Assembly: GCA_028723455.1 (NCBI GenBank)
Contig: JAQYEW010000012.1
Location: forward strand, 124,001-188,000
Length of the DNA: 64,000 bases
From: Prevotellaceae bacterium
GTDB lineage: Bacteria; Bacteroidota; Bacteroidia; Bacteroidales; Bacteroidaceae
Direction of reading: 5' to 3'
In this document: piece after piece, positions 7,979 through 16,942 of the stretch
How the letters are laid out: each line of letters starts with the position of its first letter
Position numbering within the stretch: the stretch's first letter is position 1
Notes under the pieces: model-generated
What the model was told of the DNA's origin: nothing
The model's input: only the letters and a program-made list of their open reading frames with translations
Database searches by the model: none
Program-made: the position numbers and the translations under genes

Positions 7979-8008
7979 AAAGCACCCTTAACGGGTGCTT
8001 TTTTTTGC
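7979..8008 (+). terminator. Rho-independent terminator of the bamD operon
   Basis: AAGCACCC and GGGTGCTT form a stem around TTAAC, followed by a run of eight T. It is the clear intrinsic terminator for the plus-strand operon. Confidence 0.85.
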
Positions 8009-8420
8009 TTCATATCACAGTTTTTGAAAATCATTCAATAGTTTTCTGCAAAACTATTATATAAAACTTCCCCCTCTTCTGTTTGTTTTTTCCGTTCTAA
8101 AAACCCGAATCCTCACTCCCCAACCCCATTTATCGGCCTAAAGCCCCACGCTACCAGCCCACCGGCATCCAAGAAACACTGACAGACAGTAAGTTACAAA
8201 AACACCCGAAACAAGGGAAGATGAAGGAATTTTTCAAGAAACACCAAAAATACAAGCTTTCGAAAATGCAAAAAGAAAGGGAATCCTCCGATTTACTTAC
8301 TTTTCGACAGAACACAACACAAGAGCCGCCCCATGTTATCTGATTTCGGATATAGGGCGAGTTGTAAGTTAAGTCAGGTTCCCCTCATCAAAACCAGAGA
8401 TAAAGTAAATTACAAAAAAC
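8009..8420. other. Noncoding stretch between convergent operons
   Basis: I see no gene here. A small hairpin AATAGTTTT-CTGC-AAAACTATT lies at 8037-8058. The rest is A- and C-rich and holds similar words near 8188 (TAAGTTACAAAAAC) and 8405 (TAAATTACAAAAAAC), with a related GTTGTAAGTTAAG near 8351. It could be the 3' region of the minus-strand operon, a decayed element or a small RNA; the sequence does not decide. Confidence 0.4.
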
Positions 8421-9125
8421 CTAACGCTTTGTTCGCTTGATGTCGAAGAGATAGGATAGTTTTACCGTGATGGTACCGTTTGCAGAGCGTGAGAAAGCAT
8501 CCGCCTTTCCGTTCTTGAAGATATCACTCAAAGCATAAAAATACCGGCCCTCGAGAACGAAATGACCCACAGACGTGCTTATTTCCATGCCTGCACCTCC
8601 CGCCAAACCATACTCGAACTTGTTTTGAACGGGGAGGTCGTATTGCGCCGTAATATTGTTGGGGCGCAGAGAAAGCGTTGCTTCGGACCACTCTCCCCCA
8701 CGCTTTTCCTTGCTTCCGACCATATAACCCACCTGAGGTCCCAAAGCGATGAAACCACACACGCCACGATGCTCCTTGCCGAAAGCCAAACGAGCCAAGA
8801 GGGGAAGCTGGACATAAGTAATGCTGCGCTCGTAGGTGTCGCCACTCGTTTCAATGAGTTCCTTCCATCCTAATTGGGCGTAATTCAACTCCGCCTGCAA
8901 CGCGCAGAGAATACTGTAGTAGCGCTCGCTCGTATAGCGCAGCGTAACGCCACCCGTAAGGCCATTGTGAAAGCTCTGTTTGATGGTTGGGTTGAAGGTA
9001 ACCTTGTTCAGCGCATAACCGCCATTGACACCAATAGCCAGGTCGCTTCGATACTGCCCTACCTGGGCCATCGCCTGTCCGACGGAAGAGACCAGAAGAA
9101 TCAGGAAAACACGGAACGTCCTCAT
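8421..9125 (-). CDS. Outer membrane beta-barrel protein, PorT-like
   Basis: This 234-residue protein has a signal peptide (cleavage after AMAQ) and alternating hydrophobic strands typical of a small 8-10 strand outer membrane barrel; it ends in a strand (TVKLSYLFDI). Size and pattern resemble the PorT/OmpW-like porin families of Bacteroidota, but I cannot assign it to PorT itself. Its ATG overlaps the stop of the upstream PBP1/LpoA-like gene by 4 bases, so the two are translated as a pair. Confidence 0.7.
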   Translation of the reverse strand: MRTFRVFLILLVSSVGQAMAQVGQYRSDLAIGVNGGYALNKVTFNPTIKQSFHNGLTGGVTLRYTSERYYSILCALQAELNYAQLGWKELIETSGDTYERSITYVQLPLLARLAFGKEHRGVCGFIALGPQVGYMVGSKEKRGGEWSEATLSLRPNNITAQYDLPVQNKFEYGLAGGAGMEISTSVGHFVLEGRYFYALSDIFKNGKADAFSRSANGTITVKLSYLFDIKRTKR

Positions 9126-10198
9126 CGGATCACTGATATTAAGCGGTTAGGCGAATAATGAACCAACTCCACAAAACTGTTGACATACCCCCCTTGCCCG
9201 TCAACCTGAATAAAACGATAGCCGTTTTGAAGCGGACTGACATTATCCATCAACAATGCGAGGCCGAGATCGAATCCCGTCATGCAAAGCGAGGGAGACT
9301 GGCTTGGCATTTCAGCATGGAAAAAGTCCTTGTACTGACGGCGGAATCTGATGGTGCGCCCGCTGAGGGGATTACAGTAGAACGTAGTAAAGATATAAGT
9401 GTCCAGGCTATGGAAAACCGCACTGTACGCCTCCGCCCTCTCCAGCCAGTCGGGATAGCCCAAGAGCGAAAGCTTATAGCCGGGATTAGCGTCCTGGAAA
9501 CGCTTCAGCACACCGGCAGCATGCTGCAACGCCGGTTCGGCAGGGCTATCCAGCAAAATAACGTTTCGGCGTGTAATGCTCATCGCACGGTCCAACGCCA
9601 AATCGTCAGCGTTCACGTTCAAGTCGGAAAAACTCACGCCAAATTGTTCCAACTGCTGCCGCAAAGCATTCTGAAGCGCCACACCGCGCTCGTTGTAATT
9701 ATTGGTTTTAAGAAACACAAAATGAGCGTCAGCAAAGTTTTCCATTACCAGCTGCAAGGCGAACTGCGTCTGAACTTCGGGGGAAGCTATTGCCTGATAG
9801 ACGGATGGATTTGACGGCAAAGAGGCGTAAGGCGTATTGAAGGGCATGACGAGCCGTATGCCATGCCGATGACAATAATCCGCCAGGGCATCCGTCTGTG
9901 CCGCCACACCCGGACCAATTACGAAATCCATTTCCCTTAGTTCTCCGCTTCGCAGTATCTCGTCAAGCTGCGAGGTGTTTGCGCCGGCATCCAAAGCATG
10001 AATCTCAAGGGTCTGGCCCAAACTGCGCACACTGTCCGCCGCCATCAGGAAACCGCGATAAAATTCCACCATACTCTCCTGCATGGCGCCTCCCGAACCA
10101 AACGGCAAAAGCACGGCCACACGCCGTTGGGCAAAGGCGGGCATGAGAGAACATAAGACAAGGCTGACGGCTAATATTTTTTTCACTCGAAAAGGCAT
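9122..10198 (-). CDS. Periplasmic binding-fold protein, LpoA/PBP1-like
   Basis: This is a 358-residue exported protein. A signal peptide (cleavage after PAFAQ) is followed at once by RRVAVLLPFGSGG, the opening strand of the type 1 periplasmic binding fold seen in branched-chain amino acid receptors and LpoA. The fold continues to the C-terminus. There are no ABC permease or ATPase genes nearby, so a transport role is unlikely; Bacteroidota relatives often carry LysM domains, absent here. The start at 10198 is preferred over 10249, which precedes the promoter box. It is co-transcribed with the overlapping barrel gene. Confidence 0.7.
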   Translation of the reverse strand: MPFRVKKILAVSLVLCSLMPAFAQRRVAVLLPFGSGGAMQESMVEFYRGFLMAADSVRSLGQTLEIHALDAGANTSQLDEILRSGELREMDFVIGPGVAAQTDALADYCHRHGIRLVMPFNTPYASLPSNPSVYQAIASPEVQTQFALQLVMENFADAHFVFLKTNNYNERGVALQNALRQQLEQFGVSFSDLNVNADDLALDRAMSITRRNVILLDSPAEPALQHAAGVLKRFQDANPGYKLSLLGYPDWLERAEAYSAVFHSLDTYIFTTFYCNPLSGRTIRFRRQYKDFFHAEMPSQSPSLCMTGFDLGLALLMDNVSPLQNGYRFIQVDGQGGYVNSFVELVHYSPNRLISVIR

Positions 10199-10218
10199 GA
10201 TAATGATTTGTTTGGGAA

Positions 10219-10249
10219 CAAAGGTAAGCAAAGGAGAGAACAAAAACAA
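10219..10249 (-). promoter_or_regulatory. Promoter of the LpoA-like/barrel operon
   Basis: On the minus strand TTG (10249-10247), 20 bases, TACCTTTG (10226-10219). It sits back to back with the promoter of the plus-strand operon. Confidence 0.7.
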
Positions 10250-10266
10250 AAAACGGGGGACTAAGG

Positions 10267-10298
10267 TTGGGAAATGTGGTAAGTTTTTTGTACCTTTG
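10267..10298 (+). promoter_or_regulatory. Promoter of the type B sorted protein-uvrA operon
   Basis: TTG (10267-10269), 21 bases, TACCTTTG (10291-10298), 29 nt before the ATG at 10328. Confidence 0.7.
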
Positions 10299-10327
10299 GA
10301 CTCTTAGGAACATGAAAAGTATGTATT

Positions 10328-11047
10328 ATGTATAAGGCTTTACGATACCTCTTTCTTCTTTTTGCGCTGGCAAACCAGCAGGGCGCATGGGCACAATTCC
10401 CCTCTATTGACCCGCAGGCGCTCTACACCGACGCACAGGGCGAGGAAACGTCTGATGCCTCGCAAGGCATGAATGCGCCTCTTAGAGCGTTATTTAGCTC
10501 GAACCCCAGCAACCTGGGCGCATACCAAGCCCGCTACGAATGGAAAATATACGAGCCGGGGAAGAAAGAGACACCCCTTGTCCACCGCTTTGAAGAAAAC
10601 ATGGAATACACCTTTGAGCGAAGCGGAACATTCCTGGTACAAGTATATGCGACTTTCGTGCTTGACGGCGACACGATAACCTTTCCCGAAGAGGGAGAGG
10701 AAAACCCCTTCCAAGTAACCATCCGGGAAAGCAAATTGGAATTGCCCAACGCCTTCAGCCCGAACGGCGACGGCTTCAACGACATCTACAAGGTGAAGGA
10801 AGGCTACCAAAGCATTGTTTCATTCAAAGCCACCATCATCAACCGCTGGGGACAGAAGATTTACAGTTGGACAAATATCGCTGAAGGATGGGACGGGAAA
10901 TGGAACGGCCGCACCGTGAAGGACGGGGTCTATTTCGTCATCGTCGATGCCCGTGGGGCTGACGGACACCACTACAAGATCCGCAAGGACGTGAATGTCC
11001 TGACAGGCTATGAAAGCCAGAACCAAAACAACACGGGGGACAATTGA
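10328..11047 (+). CDS. Secreted protein with type IX type B sorting domain
   Basis: This 239-residue protein has a signal peptide (cleavage near GAWAQ), a PKD/Ig-like middle region (about 60-135) and a C-terminal gliding-motility-associated domain (LPNAFSPNGDGFND onwards, residues ~138-230), which is the type B sorting signal of the type IX secretion system. It is therefore expected to cross the outer membrane through the PorU/PorV-linked machinery whose genes lie at 30-35 kb. It is unusually small for this class, with little cargo beside the sorting domain. uvrA follows after 9 bp and probably shares the transcript. Confidence 0.85.
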   Translation: MYKALRYLFLLFALANQQGAWAQFPSIDPQALYTDAQGEETSDASQGMNAPLRALFSSNPSNLGAYQARYEWKIYEPGKKETPLVHRFEENMEYTFERSGTFLVQVYATFVLDGDTITFPEEGEENPFQVTIRESKLELPNAFSPNGDGFNDIYKVKEGYQSIVSFKATIINRWGQKIYSWTNIAEGWDGKWNGRTVKDGVYFVIVDARGADGHHYKIRKDVNVLTGYESQNQNNTGDN

Positions 11048-11056
11048 TTTTAAGGA

Positions 11057-13864
11057 ATGAACGAACAAGACAAGATAAGCGTTCTGGGCGCCCGCGTCCA
11101 TAACCTCAAGAATATTGACGTGGAAATACCCCACGGTTCGCTCACGGTAATTACCGGCCTTAGCGGATCGGGGAAGTCTTCGTTGGCCTTTGACACGATT
11201 TTTGCCGAGGGGCAACGTCGCTATATAGAAACGTTCTCTGCCTACGCCCGTAATTTCCTGGGGAATCTGGAACGACCCGACGTGGACAAGATAACAGGGC
11301 TCTCGCCCGTCATCAGCATCAACCAGAAAACAACGAACAAGAACCCCAGGTCCACCGTTGGAACAACAACGGAGGTTTACGATTTCCTGCGCCTGCTTTT
11401 CGCACGTGCCGGGCAGGCCTACAGCTACATCACAGGCGAACCGATGGTCCGATACACCGAGGAGCAGATTCTCCAGTTGCTGCTGGACCGCTATCAGGAG
11501 CACAAGATACAGATTCTCGCGCCCTTGGTAAAGAACCGCAAGGGCCATTACAAGGAGTTGTTTGAACAGATAGCCAAAAAGGGTTATCTGTATGTGCGTG
11601 TGGACGGAGAACTGATGGAGATTCGGCCCGGGCTGAAACTGGACAGATACAAGAACCACACCATCGAGGTGGTTGTGGACAGGCTGCGCGTGAAGTCCGG
11701 CGACGACCATCGCCTACAGAACAGCGCAAAGAACGCCATGAAACAAGGAGGCGGACTGATGAGCGTCCTGGACATGGAATCCGGCGACATCAAGCATTAC
11801 AGCAAGCGACTCATGTGTCCGACCAGCGGCATCGCATACCGCGACCCCAGCCCGCACAATTTTTCCTTCAATTCCCCCCAAGGAGCCTGCCCCCGCTGCA
11901 AAGGATTGGGGGTCGTGAGCCTCATCGACCGCGACTTGGTGATTCCCGACCGCAAGGCGAGCATCAAGGAAGGCGGCATCGCTCCCTTAGGCAAGTACAA
12001 GAATCAAATGATCTTCTGGCAGGTGGAAGCCATCCTGGACAAATACGACTGTACGCTGAACGACCCCATCGACCAAATCCCCGAGGAGGCTATAGACGAA
12101 ATCCTGGAGGGTTCAAACGAACGCCTGCGCATCCCCGCCAGCGTTACGAAAACGACAAACGACTACTACTGCGACTTCGCAGGCATCATCAAATACATCT
12201 GCCTGACAGCAGAGAACGAACAAAGCGCGTCGGCACAGAAGTGGGTGGAGCAATTCTCGCGTCAGGACACTTGTCCCGAATGTAACGGACAACGCCTGAA
12301 CCGCGAAGCCCTACACTTCCGCATCGGAGACAAGAACATCGCCCAGCTTAGCCAGATGGATCTGAGCGAGTTATACGAATGGCTCAGCCATGCCGAAGAA
12401 CTGATGGACGAACGCCAACGCAAGATCGCCCCTGAAATCCTAAAAGAGATCATGGCACGCCTCGGTTTCCTTCAGGACGTAGGCTTGGAATATCTCAGCC
12501 TGAACCGCGCTTCGGCAAGCCTTTCCGGCGGCGAGAGCCAACGCATCCGTCTGGCAACGCAGATAGGCAGCCAGCTGGTGAATGTGCTCTACATTTTGGA
12601 TGAACCCAGCATAGGACTGCACCAACGCGACAACCAACGCCTCATCAACTCACTCAAAGCCCTACGCGACATGGGCAACACGGTGATTGTCGTGGAGCAC
12701 GACGAGGAGATGATGCAGAATGCGGACTGGATCATAGACATCGGTCCCAAAGCCGGCCGCAAAGGTGGGGAGGTTGTGTTCCAAGGCACCTATCAGGAGT
12801 TGCTCAAACAGCAAACGCTCACAAGCCAATACCTGACGGGGGAAAAGCAGATCCGGCCCTCCGGCCCGCCACGGAAAGGAAACGGACTCACATTGAAACT
12901 GATGGGATGCAAGGGCAACAACCTGCGCGATGTGGACGTTACCTTCCCCTTAGGCACGCTGATTTGCGTAACCGGCGTCAGTGGTTCCGGTAAGAGTACG
13001 CTTATCAACGACACGCTGCAACCCGTCCTTTCGCAACATTTCTACCGTTCCTTGCGCAACCCGCTACCCTACCGGGCCATCGAAGGCATCGAGAACATCG
13101 ACAAGGTAATCAGCGTTGACCAGAGTCCGCTCGGACGCACCCCCCGTTCGAATCCCGCCACCTATACGGGAGTGTTCAACGACATCCGCTCGCTCTTCAT
13201 CCAGCTGCCCGAAGCAAAAATCCGTGGTTACAAACCGGGGCGTTTCTCTTTCAACGTTAGCGGAGGACGCTGCGAGGCTTGCAAGGGCAACGGCTATCGC
13301 ACGATAGAGATGAACTTCCTGCCGGACGTTTATGTCCCTTGCGAAGTGTGCCGTGGCAAACGTTACAACCGCGAGACACTGGAAGTGCGCTTCAAAGGAA
13401 AATCCATTGCCGACGTGCTGGACATGACCATCAACCAAGCCGTGGATTTCTTCGAAAACCAACCCGCCATCCTACAAAAAATCAAAGCCCTGCAAGATGT
13501 CGGATTGGGATACATCAAACTGGGACAGAGCAGCACCACACTAAGCGGCGGTGAGAGCCAGCGCGTGAAGCTGGCCACGGAGTTGGCGAAACGCGACACG
13601 GGCAAAACGCTCTACATTCTGGACGAACCAACGACGGGACTGCATTTCGAAGACATCAACGTGCTGCTTGGCGTGCTGAACAAACTGGCAGACAAGGGCA
13701 ACACCATGCTGATCATTGAGCACAACCTTGACGTCATCCGCTGTGCCGACTATCTCATCGAGATGGGACCCGATGGCGGACGGGGAGGCGGTCGACTCTT
13801 GTTTCAAGGCACACCCGAAGAACTAAAGAAAACAAACGTAGGCTATACGAGATTCTATCTATAA
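11057..13864 (+). CDS. uvrA: Excinuclease ABC subunit A
   Basis: UvrA is the damage-recognition ATPase of nucleotide excision repair. The 935-residue protein has two ABC ATPase modules with Walker A motifs GLSGSGKS (~33) and GVSGSGKS (~640), signature LSGGESQR motifs (~490 and ~830), and zinc-binding Cys pairs CPRCKG, CPECNG, CEACKG and CEVCRG. Nothing is missing. It is separated from uvrB and lies downstream of a type IX secreted protein, an arrangement with no obvious functional reason. A thioesterase gene follows 20 bp later. Confidence 0.98.
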   Translation: MNEQDKISVLGARVHNLKNIDVEIPHGSLTVITGLSGSGKSSLAFDTIFAEGQRRYIETFSAYARNFLGNLERPDVDKITGLSPVISINQKTTNKNPRSTVGTTTEVYDFLRLLFARAGQAYSYITGEPMVRYTEEQILQLLLDRYQEHKIQILAPLVKNRKGHYKELFEQIAKKGYLYVRVDGELMEIRPGLKLDRYKNHTIEVVVDRLRVKSGDDHRLQNSAKNAMKQGGGLMSVLDMESGDIKHYSKRLMCPTSGIAYRDPSPHNFSFNSPQGACPRCKGLGVVSLIDRDLVIPDRKASIKEGGIAPLGKYKNQMIFWQVEAILDKYDCTLNDPIDQIPEEAIDEILEGSNERLRIPASVTKTTNDYYCDFAGIIKYICLTAENEQSASAQKWVEQFSRQDTCPECNGQRLNREALHFRIGDKNIAQLSQMDLSELYEWLSHAEELMDERQRKIAPEILKEIMARLGFLQDVGLEYLSLNRASASLSGGESQRIRLATQIGSQLVNVLYILDEPSIGLHQRDNQRLINSLKALRDMGNTVIVVEHDEEMMQNADWIIDIGPKAGRKGGEVVFQGTYQELLKQQTLTSQYLTGEKQIRPSGPPRKGNGLTLKLMGCKGNNLRDVDVTFPLGTLICVTGVSGSGKSTLINDTLQPVLSQHFYRSLRNPLPYRAIEGIENIDKVISVDQSPLGRTPRSNPATYTGVFNDIRSLFIQLPEAKIRGYKPGRFSFNVSGGRCEACKGNGYRTIEMNFLPDVYVPCEVCRGKRYNRETLEVRFKGKSIADVLDMTINQAVDFFENQPAILQKIKALQDVGLGYIKLGQSSTTLSGGESQRVKLATELAKRDTGKTLYILDEPTTGLHFEDINVLLGVLNKLADKGNTMLIIEHNLDVIRCADYLIEMGPDGGRGGGRLLFQGTPEELKKTNVGYTRFYL

Positions 13865-13884
13865 CCCTTAAACCATCAAGCAAT

Positions 13885-14280
13885 ATGTATGAACTGAAAT
13901 TCAAGGTACGGGATTACGAATGTGATCTGCAAGGCATCGTAAATAATGCGAACTACCAACATTATATGGAGCATGCAAGACATGAATTCCTATTGGACCG
14001 CGGCGTGAGTTTCGCCGAGCTGCACGAACAAGGCATTGATGCCATGGTGGCACGCATCAATATCAGCTACAAGGTGCCCCTCCGCAGCCGCGACGAATTT
14101 GTCGTTCGCCTCCATGTCAAGAAAGAAGGCATCCGCTATGTCTTTTACGAGGACATTCTGCGACTCCAGGACATGAAGCTCTGCTGCCGTGGTCAAGTGG
14201 ACACCGTTTGCGTAATAAACGGCCGCCTGGGAACAACGTCCGAATTAGATGCCCTGTGTCTGGACCTTGAAAACAATTAA
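13885..14280 (+). CDS. Acyl-CoA thioesterase, 4HBT/YbgC-like hotdog fold
   Basis: This 131-residue protein is a single hotdog-fold thioesterase that hydrolyses acyl-CoA thioesters in the cytoplasm. The family signature is YECDLQGIVNNANYQHYMEHAR, in which the Asp after the Cys corresponds to the catalytic Asp of the 4-hydroxybenzoyl-CoA/YbgC type and is followed by the usual VNNxxYxxYxE motif. The true acyl substrate is unknown. It lies between uvrA and the M18 aminopeptidase with gaps of 20 and 12 bp. Confidence 0.85.
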   Translation: MYELKFKVRDYECDLQGIVNNANYQHYMEHARHEFLLDRGVSFAELHEQGIDAMVARINISYKVPLRSRDEFVVRLHVKKEGIRYVFYEDILRLQDMKLCCRGQVDTVCVINGRLGTTSELDALCLDLENN

Positions 14281-14292
14281 AACAAAACAACG

Positions 14293-15582
14293 ATGATACT
14301 AAAACTTATTGACTTCCTGAACAACAGCCCCGTAAATTTCCTGGCTGTAAAAGAAATCAAGCGACAGCTTGTTGCTGCCGGCTATACGGAGATCGATACC
14401 ACCAAAGCCATGCCACGCGTGAAGGCCGGCGACAAACTCTTTGCCACAAAAAATGACAGCAGCATCTTCGCTTTCCACATAGGCAATGAAGCGCTCGCAG
14501 AAAAAGGCTTCCATGTTATTTCCGCCCACTGCGACTCGCCCACGTTCCGCATCAAGCCCAACGCTGAAATGGTGGACGGCGACGGCAGCATCCGCCTGAA
14601 CGTCGAGACCTACGGCGGCAGTATCCTAAGCACATGGTTCGACCGTCCCCTGAGTCTTGCCGGACGTGTTATTCTACGAGGCACAGACGCACTCCACCCC
14701 ATCAGCCAGACGCTATTCATCAAGCGTCCCTTGCTCGTGATTCCCAACCTTGCCATTCACTTCAACCGTCAGGTGAACGATGGTGTCAAACTCAGCAAAC
14801 AGAAAGACACGCTCCCCATCCTGGGCTTCATTACCGACAAGCTTGAGAAAGGGAACATCCTTGTGAACCTCATTGCCAGCGAGCTGCACATTGACAAGCA
14901 AGATATTCTTGATTTTGACCTCTATCTCTACGACACCACCCCCGCACAGATTGTTGGTCTGAACGAGGAATTCATCTGCTCCGGACGACTGGACGACCTC
15001 AGTATGGTACACGCCGGTCTGGAAGCTTTGCTGAGTATCCAAGAAACTCCCGGCACCACCAAGGTGCTTGCTGTCTTTGACAACGAGGAAACGGGCTCGC
15101 AAACCAAGCAAGGAGCCGGAAGCCCCTTCCTGGCCCATCTGCTGGAACGTATCAACCTTGCCCAAGGTGGCACGCAGGACGGTTACTATCGCGCAGTGGA
15201 ACAAGCCTTCATGATAAGCGCAGACAACGGGCATGCCTACCATCCCAACTATGCCGAAAAGTTCGACCCCACGAATCATCCCCGCATGGGTGGCGGACCC
15301 GTAATCAAACTGAACGCCGCCCAGAAATATCTGAGCGACGCGGCCTCAGCAGCTGTATTCGCAGAAATCTGCCGCCAGGCCGGCGTTCCCTGCCAGACCT
15401 TTGTCAATCACAGCGACGTGGCCGGTGGCAGCACCTTGGGGAACATCCTCTCGGCATCGCTGCCCATCAAGGGAGTGGATATGGGCGCACTCGTATGGGC
15501 GATGCACAGCGCCCACGAAACAGCCAGCGTTCAGGACCACACATCATGCATACGTGCATTCCAAGAATTCTTTCGCCAGTAA
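14293..15582 (+). CDS. M18 family metallo-aminopeptidase
   Basis: This 429-residue cytoplasmic protein matches the M18 family of zinc aminopeptidases (aspartyl aminopeptidase/ApeB type), which release N-terminal residues from peptides. The metal-site motifs are present: SAHCDSPTFRIKP (His and adjacent Asp, ~78), GRLDDLS (Asp, ~234), DNEETGSQTKQGAGS (Glu pair, ~265), SADNGHAYHPNY (~310) and a C-terminal MHSAHETAS (His, ~405). Length is standard. It appears to end the uvrA transcript; the next gene has its own promoter box. Confidence 0.92.
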   Translation: MILKLIDFLNNSPVNFLAVKEIKRQLVAAGYTEIDTTKAMPRVKAGDKLFATKNDSSIFAFHIGNEALAEKGFHVISAHCDSPTFRIKPNAEMVDGDGSIRLNVETYGGSILSTWFDRPLSLAGRVILRGTDALHPISQTLFIKRPLLVIPNLAIHFNRQVNDGVKLSKQKDTLPILGFITDKLEKGNILVNLIASELHIDKQDILDFDLYLYDTTPAQIVGLNEEFICSGRLDDLSMVHAGLEALLSIQETPGTTKVLAVFDNEETGSQTKQGAGSPFLAHLLERINLAQGGTQDGYYRAVEQAFMISADNGHAYHPNYAEKFDPTNHPRMGGGPVIKLNAAQKYLSDAASAAVFAEICRQAGVPCQTFVNHSDVAGGSTLGNILSASLPIKGVDMGALVWAMHSAHETASVQDHTSCIRAFQEFFRQ

Positions 15583-15597
15583 GTCAGATATATTTCG

Positions 15598-15605
15598 TAA
15601 CTTTG
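15598..15605 (+). promoter_or_regulatory. Promoter -7 box upstream of tsaB
   Basis: TAACTTTG matches TAnnTTTG and lies 45 nt before the tsaB ATG. A clear TTG is not found at -33. It would drive the tsaB-DUF4290-murA-rimM-dxr run. Confidence 0.5.
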
Positions 15606-15650
15606 CAACGCCGAAAGGAAACAAATAACCAAACCACTAATTAAGAAAAG

Positions 15651-16340
15651 ATGTCTTGCATCTTACACATAGAAACCAGCACTAAGGTTTGCTCCGTGGC
15701 TGTCAGTCAGGACGGAGCAATCATTTTTGAGCAACAGGATACGAACGGGCCCGCCCACGCAGTAAACAGCGGTGTGTTTGTACAGGAAGGAATCTCCTTT
15801 GCCGAGAGCCACGCCATTCCCTTGGATGCCGTGGCTGTAAGCCAGGGACCCGGCAGCTACACGGGACTGCGCATTGGCTACAGCCTTGCCAAAGGCGTAG
15901 CCTATGCCCGAAACATTCCTCTCATTGCCCTTCCTACGCTGAAGGTGCTCTGTGTGCCCGTCCTGCTCAGGCACGAACTGGAGGAAGACGCGCTGCTTGT
16001 GCCTATGATTGACGCCCGGCGCATGGAAGTCTATGCGGCCGTCTATGACCGATCGCTCAGGGAGATACGTCCCGTTAGTGCTGACATCGTGGATGCCAAC
16101 AGCTACCTCGAATACCTGGAGCGTGGCCCGGTCTATTTCTTTGGCGATGGCTCGGCAAAATGCCAGGAAGTCATCAAGCACCCCAACGCACATTTCATTC
16201 CCGGTATCGAGCCCTTGGCAAAAAACATGTTCCCCCTGGCAGAACAAGCAATCGCACGTCAGGATTACGCCGACGTGGCATACAGCCAGCCTTTCTACCT
16301 GAAAGAGTTCCAAGCCACGGTTGGGAAGAAACTATTATAA
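15651..16340 (+). CDS. tsaB: tRNA threonylcarbamoyladenosine biosynthesis protein TsaB
   Basis: TsaB is the catalytically silent partner that binds TsaD and TsaE for the t6A modification at position 37 of ANN-decoding tRNAs. The 229-residue protein shows the ASKHA fold start (ILHIETSTKVCSVAV), the conserved SQGPGSYTGLRIG loop (~65), and the expected length. It is followed with a 1-nt gap by the DUF4290 gene, and the pair heads a housekeeping operon. Confidence 0.95.
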   Translation: MSCILHIETSTKVCSVAVSQDGAIIFEQQDTNGPAHAVNSGVFVQEGISFAESHAIPLDAVAVSQGPGSYTGLRIGYSLAKGVAYARNIPLIALPTLKVLCVPVLLRHELEEDALLVPMIDARRMEVYAAVYDRSLREIRPVSADIVDANSYLEYLERGPVYFFGDGSAKCQEVIKHPNAHFIPGIEPLAKNMFPLAEQAIARQDYADVAYSQPFYLKEFQATVGKKLL

Positions 16341-16341
16341 C

Positions 16342-16941
16342 ATGAACGAGATTACCTACAATACGGAGAAAGAAAGGCTGAAAATGCCTGAATACGGACG
16401 GGCGGTGCAGGACATGATACAACATGCCATCCAGCTGCCCACCAAGGAGGAACGACAGCGGTGTGCGCAAAGCATCGTTGAGGTTATGCGTCGCATGGCG
16501 GACAGCGAGTTGTCGCGTTCCGACCTGGAACAGCGCGTCTGGGACCACATGGCCTTCATTGCCGACTACAAGTTGGACATTGACTATCCTTACCCCATCA
16601 CACGTCTGGACAGCGAAGGCGTAAAGCCCGAACCCATAGGATACCCTACGCATAACATCCAACACCATCAGTACGGACACCTAATTGAAGCCGGCCTTAG
16701 CCGGCTTGCGGAGATGCCCGAGGGTGAGGAGCGCGACCAATTACTGGCACTGTTAGCCAATCAAATGAAGTTAAGTCTTTTCAACTGGAACCGCGACGGC
16801 ATGAGCAACGAACGGGTGGCTGCTGACATCGCCCGGTATACCCGCGGAAAAATCCAGTTGGACCCCAATACCTTTCCCTGGAACTCCGTAGTCAATCTGC
16901 CCAAGGCAGAAACCCTGCTTAAAAAGAAAAAACGGAAATAA
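16342..16941 (+). CDS. DUF4290 domain protein
   Basis: This 199-residue soluble protein belongs to the Bacteroidota-specific DUF4290 family, recognised by MNEITYNTEKERLKMPEYGR at the N-terminus. It is rich in charged helices and ends in a Lys-rich tail (KKKKRK) that suggests contact with nucleic acid. I chose 16342 over the track start at 16321 because the latter lies inside tsaB. Function is unknown; its constant position between tsaB and murA suggests a housekeeping role in translation or envelope growth. Confidence 0.85.
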   Translation: MNEITYNTEKERLKMPEYGRAVQDMIQHAIQLPTKEERQRCAQSIVEVMRRMADSELSRSDLEQRVWDHMAFIADYKLDIDYPYPITRLDSEGVKPEPIGYPTHNIQHHQYGHLIEAGLSRLAEMPEGEERDQLLALLANQMKLSLFNWNRDGMSNERVAADIARYTRGKIQLDPNTFPWNSVVNLPKAETLLKKKKRK

Positions 16942-16942
16942 C

